From Triglochin maritima (Eukaryota; Streptophyta; Magnoliopsida; Alismatales; Juncaginaceae): a DNA stretch of 64,000 nt. The notes below the pieces were generated by a model that saw only the letters and a program-made list of their open reading frames with translations, was not told where the DNA came from and ran no database searches. The DNA is taken from NCBI GenBank assembly GCA_963682175.1, contig OY821775.1, positions 13,178,501 through 13,242,500 of the forward strand. The letters run 5' to 3'. The position numbers were made by a program, and so were the translations under genes. Of the stretch, positions 55,527 to 64,000 are shown one piece after another. Each line of letters opens with the position of its first letter. The stretch's first letter is position 1.

Positions 55527-57053
55527 TGTTGGCCTTTTGGCTAATGATTGCTTATCCGTTTTGATGATTAATCAACATATAACTTAAACACATGTAATTC
55601 ATTCATATCACTCTTGCACAATACACATATATCGCTTTGTACTAACATTTCAGGTGACAAGTTTAACGAGAAATGAAGTTGAAGAGTAGATAGGTTTACA
55701 TTATTGTCATTAGGATTTAAATGTAACTTGAGCACTTAAATCTTGATGCATTGCATATCATGACTCTTTAGGATTTCATAGAAGTAGAACTAAACCTTCA
55801 AATTCCATACAAAACTTCTTTAGAAATCAATCAAACCATATCTAGGAATTTTGCACTCAACCGGTCGACCAGTCGACCATCTGGTTCGACCGTTTAATCT
55901 AAAACTGTTTTTCTGAACCCTTTCGGTCGACCGAAAGGTGTTCTGGTTCGACCGTTTCATTAGAGTAACGTAAAGTATTTTGGTCGACCGATCAACTGTT
56001 CATACGTGCTGGAAGACACGTGCCTTAGTGCAAACCGGTCGACCGAAAGTCCTTTTCTGTTCGACCAGTTGATTTCTATTTTTGTCTTCTTTTGTGACCG
56101 TTATACTTGTCGTATTATACAACGGTCGTATACACATACTTTCACCATACCCCCAAATACATAGCTTAACCGGTCGAACAAATCTTATTTACCGGTCGAC
56201 CGTTTGACCATTGATCGTTCGTAGCATTCTTCCTGCTATCGGTCGATACCACCATGGTTCGACCGGTCACACTTTGTCTCTACCGAACCTTACACATCGG
56301 TCGACCATTTCCTTGTTTCGTTCGACCGGTACACTTAAGTTCCATCCCAGTTAGTTCGACCGTTCCTTGTTTGTCTGACCGTTTGACTACTATTCACGTA
56401 ACCGGTCGACCGTTTCATTCTTACCGATCGACCGAACTTTGACAGAATTGCTTCCTGAATCTCTGGTTTGTGTATCTTGCACAAAACCCAATCAAATCTT
56501 TCTCAAACGGCTAGAAAACTTAAGAGGCTTATATATAGAGCTTAGATCATCTTTACAAGGTTACCAATCCATTCTCTAAGCTCTCATTGTGCTAAAAACT
56601 TTCAAGTGCTCTTACTCTCTTTATTGCTCTCAACCACTCTCTTGATCAATCATTCAATTGCATTCATCATCAATTTAAGTGCTCAAGAGTAGGTTACACA
56701 AAGTTTACTACAAAGGACTTGTACAAGCTTACGGAGTGAAGCTCTTCTCGGGTTGTGAGACGGAGGTCCAAGCTTGGCGAGGGTGTTCGCAAGCTTGAAT
56801 TGTAAAGGCTCGATCTTTGCCCGGAAAGAAGATCAAATTAGTGAAGATCGCGAAGTTGCTCAAGGAAGAGCAATTCGTAAGAGAGGACTAGGATCCGGTG
56901 GTTGGATCCAAACCTCTATACATCCGGTGTTTGGTTTGCCTTTTCATCTCACTATTTTCATTGGTTATCTTGTTATTGCACAAATAGTTAGTAGTGAGTA
57001 ATTAGTCTATAAACCCCCCTTAAGACTAATATTTAGGGCAATTAGATCCTACA
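55527..57053 (+). repeat. 3' LTR of inner copia
   Basis: 1,527 bp, TGTTGGCCTTTTGG...AGATCCTACA; TATA near 56530. The palindrome cluster is at 55862-56432. Several of the differences from the 5' LTR fall in palindromes (for example GGTTGACCGG versus GGTCGACCAG at the first site) and are C/T or G/A changes. Confidence 0.95.
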
Positions 57054-57190
57054 AAAGAGGGAGAGATAATTAAAGGGGAGCTACTTGAAAATTGGTTAAA
57101 ATTGAACAAAACTATGCGCATTCATAGGGGGAGCATTTATATGCATAGTTTACACTTAAAATTTTCAAGTATTAAGATATAGGTTGCCCT
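57054..57190 (+). other. Noncoding tail of outer copia, right part
   Basis: Continues the tail interrupted at 46622; A/G-rich with AAAGGGGAGC near 57073 and ATAGGGGGAGCA near 57125. Confidence 0.6.
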
Positions 57191-57207
57191 CATCAAAATG
57201 GGGAGAT
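57191..57207 (+). other. Polypurine tract, outer copia
   Basis: AAAATGGGGAGAT before the 3' LTR. Confidence 0.85.
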
Positions 57208-58726
57208 TGTTGGCTTTTCGGCCTTAATCCTTGTTTTGATGATTTAATCAACCTAATCTCAATCATAAGTAATGTAGAGTAGCACACATATTGCATTGCA
57301 TATATATTGCATGTGCTAACCTCTACAGGTGATCAAGACTCATGGAAGGAAGGAAATCAAGTCAAGATTTGTAATAAAGCTATATGAAGACTTGTAATCT
57401 TGATTTTATTTTGAGTCTTAGGAACATGTGTAAATTGAGCATACAAGAGCTAAAAACATATCACATACACACTAGGTTCCTTAGAGAAGTCACACACAAA
57501 ATTTCACCTTATTTGGACTTCATTAGATCACCTAAACCTTAGTCGGAAATCACTTAAAACCTAAAACCAGAAATGCGGTGTGAACCGGTCGACCGAACCA
57601 GTTCTCAGTTCGAACGGTTTATAACAGACTCTCCACAGTGATTTTACCGGACTCTACCGGTCGACCGGTTCTACCTTTTCGGTCGACCGATCCCGGATTT
57701 TATTATGGCCGTTACCTTTGTCGTATTCCTATAACGGTCGTATTCATATAAAACAAACTTAACCCCCAAATACATTCAGTGACCGGTCGAACGACGACCT
57801 TGTTTCGGTCGACCGGTTGAACACTTATTATGTCCCTGCTATCGGTCGACACACTCTTCGTTCGAACGATCCAACTTTGTCTCAAACGAATCCCATTAAC
57901 GGTCGACCGCCCCATACTTTGGTTCGACCGATTCACTTAAGTAGAGTTAAGTTCTAACTCGTTTGTCCGACCGAATATTCTTTTGTTCGACCGTTCTCCT
58001 TGAAATCAAATGAACGGTCGACCGGTTTATTAGTTTCGATCGACCGGTTCTGGACAGATTTGCAGCCCGATTTTCTGCTTTGTGTATCTTACACAAAACC
58101 CAACCAAATCTATCCCCAACGGCTAGAATACCTTAGGAGCTTATAAATAGAGGATCAAGACCTGTTGTTAACACAACTCTCACACTTCCAATTGTCCAAT
58201 TCATTAGAGAAGCTCTCAATCCTCAAAGCTCCCAATCTCACTCCATAAGCCTAAATCCACACTTAGTGATCATATCCTCATCCAACTCAAGTGTGCTCAA
58301 TTAGAGAGTGAGTTCCACTCAAGTTACTTTTGTTGTCAAGAGAGCAAGGGTCTTGGTGAAAGCCCAAGCCACAAGTATAGACTTCGGTGAGAGCCCGAAG
58401 TGATCCTTCTCGGATTGTGAGAAGAGGATTCCAAGCTCGGCGAGGGTTGTTCGCGAGTTTGACGGTTGTAAGGCATTGTCTCCCGGCCGGAACGGGGAGC
58501 GGATAGTGAAGTCGTAGGCGGAGCTCGCGGAGTCGAACGGAGCTTGCAAGAGAGGACTAGGACCCGGGTGGGGTGTCGAACCTCTATAAAAACGCCGAGT
58601 CGATTTGTGGTTTGCTTGTTCCTTTTCCTTACCAGTCTTTAAATTGTTTCCACTGCGTTTATTGTTTGATTAGTTAGGGATTAACGTAAAAATGATTAGA
58701 TTAACCCGACCCACGACGATCCTACA
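57208..58726 (+). repeat. 3' LTR of outer copia
   Basis: 1,519 bp, TGTTGGCTTTTCGG...GATCCTACA; TATAAATA at 58142-58149; palindrome cluster at 57584-58050, with the same spacings as in the 5' LTR. Confidence 0.95.
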
Positions 58727-58731
58727 ACTTT

Positions 58732-60549
58732 GTCATCATAGTCCTTCACAGACTCTCGTATAAGTACCAACACCAAGTGACTTATAAATTTTAAAGTCAC
58801 AACATATCTTATATGCATATCTATTTACAAGTCATACTGATCATGTAACACAACGTATTATCAATATTACGAGAGAATGAGTAACATCACGATGGATGTT
58901 GGGTTCTGCGAATATCCTTATATTAATTCTCGTTTTATAATGTATCACATTGTTATTGTGATTTGTATTTGTATTCTTCAGGGATATAATTTAAGTAATC
59001 AAATAGAAATTTGGACTACATGTCCAAACAATATATTTAATAAGCGAGTTTAGTTCTACATTGTTCGCGTTTCATTTCAAATAACATCTTCAGGAGGTGT
59101 AATGAGTGACTAACTTTTATTTTTATTTCCATGAATGATATCTTTTTCGATCCATACTTCTGGCGTTGGTTGAACTCAGATATGTATCTTACATTGTGGA
59201 GACATCCATTTATTATTATGTATTTTATGTCTAGTAATTAGAGTGTAATACAAGACTTAGTTACTCATTTCTGATCAATAAATACGTCTGATAATTAGTT
59301 GCTAGATATTGCAAGTTAATTATTTTATGAACATCAAGTTCAGTCATACTTTTACATATGTATTCTTTTATGAACTTCAGGTTCAATATAGTAGACTTTT
59401 TTGACATTCCTTAAACATTTGACATATAATCTTATTTATGAACTTCAAGTTTAATATATTATATTTTCTTGGCATTCTTTAAGCTTATAGTTTCTTTCCC
59501 TATTGCCAGAAATGTACATCATATATATGATTATTGGATTGGACAATAAAAACTTAGCCCTTTAGGGGCTTTAAATCGTAGGAAGGAAACAATTTATTCC
59601 TTATCGCACAAGTAAAGTAAGTGAGTATTTATAATATGATATCGGTTTAATAAAAAAATATTGGCAGATATGCATGTTGATAAATTAACCATGTCTAAAT
59701 TATATCAGACATATAAATATGAGCAATAAGAAGTGTTCAATAATTTTACTATTTTTGAGATCCCAAAGTGATCTATATTTGAGAGATACTCTAGCAGCAG
59801 GGAGACTTTGATTTATTTTTGTTCGACTGATAAAAGTCAACAAAGTTATCTAAAGTTTCATAAAAACAATACCAATGCCGACATTCATAAAAACAATATC
59901 AAAATGGATATAATGTGCTCACTAGATGAATACTCGTAATAGTGTTGTAAATAATCACATGATGCATCAAAATTAACAAGTAATAATCACGTGCTTGAAC
60001 CACTTTACAAATACTTTTTTAATCAACATGATATACTTTTTTAATCAACATGATATTAAGAATTCATAGAACTTATACTAAGCAAGTGAATCAATACAAA
60101 GTTGCAGGAGATATAAATCACTTAATTTTAGATGCACTACTAAATATGTATTTATTTCTTTTCATGTTTCACTAGATCGAGAAATCATGATTTTTTAATC
60201 AATAACTCGATGTTTTGTCCAACCACAAAACATACACGAGAGATTAAATCGTAATACTTTTAAAATCATTTTAACAAAGAAGATATTAAAAGAAAATCCC
60301 AATCTCCACTTTATTTTGATTTGATGTTTCTTTCTCTAGTCATTGATATTTTAAAAGGAAGTATGTTGGGTTCAACATCCATAATCAATGTTAAGTCATT
60401 CTTATCCATGACGTCAAGTATAAAGTTAAAAGTCATAATGTAAAAGCATTAAAACATAATTGGCACATGCAACTTATTACCTTTTTAAACTCATATACAT
60501 GTATTGCTTATCGGTACCCACTAAAACATCTCAAAAATGAATATATTAT
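58732..60549 (-). repeat. Older LTR-retroelement remnant, left part (repeat B and beyond)
   Basis: 58764-59077 is repeat B, collinear with 32935-33240. Beyond it are AT-rich sequences with the recurring phrases TGAACATCAAGTTCAGTC, TGAACTTCAGGTTCAATA and TGAACTTCAAGTTTAATA (59320-59460), a local repeat about 60-80 bp apart, of a kind met in plant copia LTRs. No coding region. This is the element into which the outer copia inserted. Confidence 0.55.
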
Positions 60550-60557
60550 AATGTACG

Positions 60558-61490
60558 CATGGGCAGACCCAGGCGTGGGCACGCATAGGCAAGTGCCAAC
60601 GCCTTTAATAATGTTATGTATTCTTTTCTTGAAGTGTGTCCACCCTTAGTTTTCGCAAGATGATGTTCACCCTTCGATTCTTAGGTCATATTTAGTAGCA
60701 CTCTGCTTTCTCTTTATGTCCACCCTTAATCGTGCCCTGAAACTCCCCAAACACCCTACATTGTTCCCCATCCACGTCATTTGGAGATCAATCACGGGTA
60801 AAATAAATTAAAAAATTGTAAAAAATAAAAACAAATAAAAAACTTATTTTCAGAAAAAAACATTGTAAAAATATATATTTAAAATAACTTTAAAATTAAT
60901 ATATTACCATTATTAACTATTAACAACATAGATAAAAATAAAAATAGGAGACGTGCTACCCACCCACCCACGCAACACACCCCTCTTATGGAAGCAAATT
61001 GATATTTTGAATTTAATATAACATGTATCCCAATTCGAATCTAAATTTCAGATAAACACGAATTCCGAATTCAAAAATTCAAATTTTAATAGCTTACCAA
61101 TTTCATATCCGATTTTGAGAACTTTTCGAATTCGGATAATGTTCAAATTCCTATAATATATTTTTATATATCTTTTTTTGAATAATTTAAAATATTTTGG
61201 AAAGTTATTTTAAGAGAATTATATCATAATTATATTAGATAATAAGTTTTTTAAATCAATTTCAATTCCAAATTGTATTCGGTAAAAAACTTCTTTACCA
61301 AATACCAACCAAATTGTAATTTTCGAATCGGATACTCGGATAATTGGTTGACATTTACATCCCTAGCCCCTTCCGCTAGAGGGAGGTTTCACCCGGGCGC
61401 TCGATATAAGAGTCTTATTAAGGGTGCTCTTAGAGACCGTTTACAATTATGAGGTGCTCACCCTTCAATTATGTCCTGGGTCCGCCCCTG
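60558..61490. mobile_element. hAT-type non-autonomous element
   Basis: Left end CATGGGCAGACCCAGG and right end CCTGGGTCCGCCCCTG are inverted repeats, flanked by AATGTACG (60550-60557) and AATATACG (61491-61498), an 8-bp duplication with one mismatch. No transposase. The interior includes a stretch homologous to the MITE at 36970 and AT-rich filler, so it is composite. Confidence 0.8.
60720..61010. mobile_element. Harbinger-related MITE fragment nested in the hAT element
   Basis: CATCCACGTCATTTGGAGAT, ACGGGTAAAATAAAT and AAACAAATAAAAAACTTATT are collinear with 37110-37190. ACGTGCTACCCACCCACCC near 60953 stands where the other copy has its poly-G. An inverted TAAGGGTGCTCTTAG at 61418 may be an outer end of the same insertion. 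Confidence 0.6.
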
Positions 61491-61498
61491 AATATACG

Positions 61499-62293
61499 TG
61501 AACCATATGATAAATAAAAGTGCATATTAGCAATTCCAAAAGCAACATATATTGATTATATATATGCAGTCTCATTTATTTTATTTTTTACAAAATTGAC
61601 ATGATATATTCTATGAACCATGTGAGTAAATCAATTACCTCGTTATGAACAAATACACATTCAAGATGTAAGTAAAATAACCGTATACATACATATTTTG
61701 ATAATTACACATTTTATGAATAATACAAATCAATAAATGTCAATTCAACCTTCACATTAAAGCAAAAATGTGAAATTCTGAATCATTTGATTCTTAATGA
61801 TTATAATAAATTAAGATCAATTGACATGATTTTGCATTTAAAAGTTTGTATAATAGAAAAACGGACATTAAGAGTCCATTATGTCAATAACTCATATGCA
61901 TTAAGTTGGTAATGAAATCAAATTGATAATCTCTCCTTATCAAAACATAGATGAGAGCATTTGTGCCAAATCTATGCAAGACAACTACACAAAAAGAAAA
62001 CACAAATATACTCAATCATATATCAATGTTGAGAATAATAAAAGCAAACATTCAGTCGACTCATTCAACGTAACAGGGGGAAAATAAAGTAATAAAAACT
62101 ACACCACAATAATTAATCTTAAATCTATCAAGTACTGTGGTTATGTGTACATAGGGAGAAAAGTTAGGATACGGAAAAAAAACCAAATTCAGGAACATCA
62201 TATATAGATGCAAACATATATTTTTGTATTCGGTTTGCCCAAGCTGCACAATCGGTAGTCTCACAATGCAATCCAAACATTCTAGATGTGACG
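61499..62293. other. No intact gene; remnant of the older retroelement
   Basis: AT-rich. Phrases such as ATGAGAGCATTTGTGCCAAA and CTATGCAAGACAACTACAC (61945-61990) suggest retroelement LTR or interior, but no conserved protein is seen. Confidence 0.35.
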
Positions 62294-62467
62294 CTAAGTA
62301 TCGTCAATAATATGTTTCGCAATAAGGTACCCAAAAGCATACCTTTCATCATTGTTTGCCAAAGTCGATCCACGAAAATAAGGAAAAGATACACTACCTC
62401 GTCGTGTTGGAGAAATTTTTCCACATTCTACTAAATCTTGGTCGATTATTTTAATTGGAGTTTTCAT
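62294..62467 (-). CDS. Short ORF after an LTR end, unknown
   Basis: Starts with the ATG at 62465-62467 just after a TAACACGTTATCA motif, reads MKTPIKIIDQDLVECGK, then VSFPYFRGSTLANNDERYAF, and stops after 57 codons; further protein-like text continues in another frame to about 62164. Position suggests the first ORF of the older minus-strand retroelement, decayed. Family not recognised. Confidence 0.25.
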   Translation of the reverse strand: MKTPIKIIDQDLVECGKISPTRRGSVSFPYFRGSTLANNDERYAFGYLIAKHIIDDT

Positions 62468-62469
62468 GT

Positions 62470-62710
62470 TGATAACGTGTTATAAAATAACGATCAACCA
62501 AAATGACAAGAGATTGATGGAAAATAGAGTAGTCTTTATTTATAAGTTTAGAAAGACATAGAAATTACAAAGAGATAAAAGATGAATTAGAACAATGTAA
62601 TACTAATGAATATACTTGAATGATAAATGAGTTACAACATAAGAATTGAATGTAAAGTGTATCATCAACTTTATATTCTTGTTTCATAATACTAATCCAA
62701 TCATTTTTTT
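62470..62710 (-). repeat. Repeat A, copy 3: LTR end of the older retroelement
   Basis: Third copy of repeat A. On the minus strand it ends TTTTATAACACGTTATCA, a junction of LTR end and primer site found in one class of plant copia elements. With repeat B at 58764 it defines a minus-strand element whose 5' LTR end is here and whose 3' LTR is cut by the outer copia. Confidence 0.6.
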
Positions 62711-63060
62711 CATTCGGGTTCTATTCCATTTTCAATGGTCATCCTAAGTTTCCAACACAATAGAGTCGTCTTCCGCATGTAAAAATAAATCTATACCTGT
62801 GAACATTCTAGCGGACATTTAATAAGAGAATCTTCGATAAACCAGTAAATATGACTGATGTAAAATTTTAAACCTATCAAGTATCAACCTATACTAATTA
62901 AGCAAACATTTTATCATAAATTGAATATACTTCTTATACAATACGTATCACTTCTAATTTAGAACCGTACGTAATTTTGTTTAAGGCGACGGTGGATGCG
63001 GTAAAACGAAGGACCATTTACAAATAAATAACAAAATAAAGAAAAAGATTCCTTTGAAGG
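62711..63060. promoter_or_regulatory. Upstream region of the HAD-type gene
   Basis: AT-rich, no ORF. Transcription of the gene at 63181 would start in the C/T-rich stretch 63060-63180, which looks like a 5' leader. No clear TATA box was chosen. Confidence 0.3.
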
Positions 63061-63180
63061 CATCATCAGATTCCCGGAATCTCCTCTAACTTCCTCCTGT
63101 AAATAGGAGTCTCCCTTTCTTTGGTTCTTCCCCATATTTCCACTTTCCGTCTCCGGACTTTTCCCAGGAGATCTGTGGAG

Positions 63181-63817
63181 ATGACGACTACCGTCGATTC
63201 CAACGCCACTCAAAGGTGATTTCCGTTCTAGTCTCGATTTCCGTGGATTTTGTTGTGTTGTCATGGACAGGATTTACTTTTACCTTCCATTTTGGTTGTT
63301 GATTTGAATTTGGTCATGAATCAGTTAGTTTATAGACCTGTTGGGGTTATGATTCGTGAACAACAGAGGTGTATTCCCTTAAATCGGAAATTTGCTTCCT
63401 TTTGCGAAAATAGTGTTCATTTTACGTAATTACGCATCTTAAATCAAAATGACACCAATGAGATAGCTTGTGTGATGCAAATTCACACCAAAGGTGTGGT
63501 TTTCGTGGTTGTGTGTGCAACCAATTCTTCTATGATTATGATCACATTTTCCGTTGAAGAGAAGAAAACGATAATTCAGTGATCCGTTTGTTTCTCGGTA
63601 GAAAAAGACATACAAATTGTGTTCATTAAGAGGTTTTATTCAATTTGGGGTGCATTTGATTCATTGATTGATTTTGTCTTCTTCTATCGCAGTAAATGTT
63701 CTTTATCTGTGATTGTCCCTCCTTAAGTGAAGCAGTATTTTTTGATATTGATGGAACGATTTGCGACTCTGATCCTATCCTATCCACTACTACGCCTTCC
63801 GTGAAATGCTTCAAGAG
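63181..63817 (+). pseudogene. First exons of a HAD-family sugar-phosphate phosphatase gene (SGPP-like), with lesions; continues past the window
   Basis: Exon 1, 63181-63215, starts at an ATG after a C/T-rich leader (MTTTVDSNATQ) and ends CAAAG|GT. The next exon (63693-63817, after TCTATCGCAG) holds AVFFDIDGTICDSDPI and, in another frame, YYAFREMLQE, then a donor GTACCT. DxDGT is HAD motif I with the nucleophile Asp; the wording matches plant HAD phosphatases like Arabidopsis At2g38740. Two small lesions are apparent: the frame entering from exon 1 reaches a TAA at 63724-63726 just before the AVFFD block, and CTATC is doubled at about 63775-63784, shifting the frame between the two conserved blocks. 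Either this is a pseudogene or the sequence has errors. The only non-transposon gene seen. Confidence 0.65.
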
Positions 63818-64000
63818 GTACCTATTTTCATCAGGTTCAAAGACATGAAATATTTGTGGATGATTGCCTTTGCCTGCGATGATGTTTCCACAAGCATTTA
63901 AATAGAATCAGTGTTGTGATCAGTAAATGGGCAGAGCTGGAATATTTGTTGGTATGCATTGGCTTTTGTTTGCAGATTGTAAACCAATTTTTTATGTACA
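63818..64000 (+). other. Probable intron of the HAD-type gene
   Basis: No homologous exon recognised before the window ends. Confidence 0.35.

Larger units (their letters stand above)
46623..57053 (+). mobile_element. Inner copia: Sirevirus-like element with gag, pol and a third ORF
   Basis: LTRs at 46623-48152 and 55527-57053; flanks AAAGG (46618-46622) and AAAGA (57054-57058) are a 5-bp duplication with one mismatch. Order: LTR, primer-binding site, gag, pol (PR-INT-RT-RH), tandem repeats, ORF3, polypurine tract, LTR. Length 10.4 kb. LTRs differ by roughly 22 substitutions plus small indels in 1,530 bp (hand count), so insertion was recent. Every ORF has at least one break: a stop in gag, two shifts in pol, a stop in ORF3. 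Confidence 0.93.
42919..58726 (+). mobile_element. Outer copia: Sirevirus-like, gag-only non-autonomous element
   Basis: LTRs at 42919-44439 and 57208-58726, flanked by the perfect 5-bp duplication ACTTT (42914-42918, 58727-58731). Interior: primer-binding site, a gag frame with one frameshift, a noncoding tail, then a polypurine tract. A second copia (46623-57053) sits in the tail. Without it this element is about 5.4 kb and has no protease, integrase, reverse transcriptase or RNase H, so it resembles terminal-repeat retrotransposons with a gag only (TR-GAG). By hand count the two LTRs differ at roughly 35 of 1,520 positions. Confidence 0.9.

Noticed and set aside
1..64000. tRNA, rRNA or riboswitch
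   Set aside because: No cloverleaf, rRNA core or riboswitch pattern found by eye; the TGGTATCAGAGCC matches are retrotransposon primer sites.

Overview
The window is nuclear DNA of a flowering plant, most likely a eudicot. It carries plant-type Ty1/copia and Ty3/gypsy elements, PIF/Harbinger, hAT and Mutator-like (MULE) DNA transposons, a captured piece of a plant-specific CrRLK1L receptor gene, and a host-type HAD phosphatase exon at the right edge. The species cannot be named from the sequence. No rRNA, tRNA, CRISPR array or bacterial operon was seen. Almost everything is transposon-derived and nested.

Layout. 1-5365: decayed PIF/Harbinger element on the minus strand (Myb-like ORF1 and transposase), split by a probable gypsy LTR. 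5596-9306: MULE with about 235-bp inverted ends and a 9-bp target duplication; it carries an antisense malectin-domain fragment and is itself interrupted by a solo LTR (7026-9167). 10058-10564: hAT-type MITE built of GGGTCGGGTT-like units. 12666-16902: gypsy LTR, minus, interrupted by an inverted second copy of the same solo LTR (13413-15524). 18700-21440: LTR-like block and copia pol remnant, minus. 21795-31500: complex with a plus-strand plant-mobile-domain/Ulp1 protease gene and a minus-strand FAR1-like transposase gene, converging on a 22-bp-monomer satellite whose core also fills introns of both genes. 31555-33245: old LTR remnant. 33684-35754: second Harbinger copy. 36970-37435: MITE with a 36-G run. 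37796-38540: gypsy LTR fragment. 41400-42760: gypsy pol remnant.

42919-58726 is a pair of Sirevirus-like copia elements, one inside the other. The outer element has matched LTRs, a 5-bp duplication (ACTTT) and a gag without zinc knuckle, and no pol. The inner element (46623-57053) has gag, pol, a 106-bp tandem repeat and a third ORF of plant-transposon type before its 3' LTR. By hand count the outer LTR pair differs by about 2.3% and the inner pair by about 1.4%, which fits the nesting order. The outer element landed in an older LTR element whose remains continue at 58732-62710; that remnant also carries a hAT element (60558-61490). The first exons of a HAD phosphatase gene, or pseudogene, start at 63181.

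The strongest unexplained signal is a CpG-rich palindrome, CGGTCGACCG, found in clusters in LTRs of unrelated retrotransposon families, inside the inner copia, and in a hAT MITE. Neighbouring palindromes are very often 21-22 bp apart centre to centre while the spacers differ. Independently, the MULE complex is filled with TCCGGACA-headed 22-bp monomers. Both look like phased protein-binding or small-RNA-target arrays.
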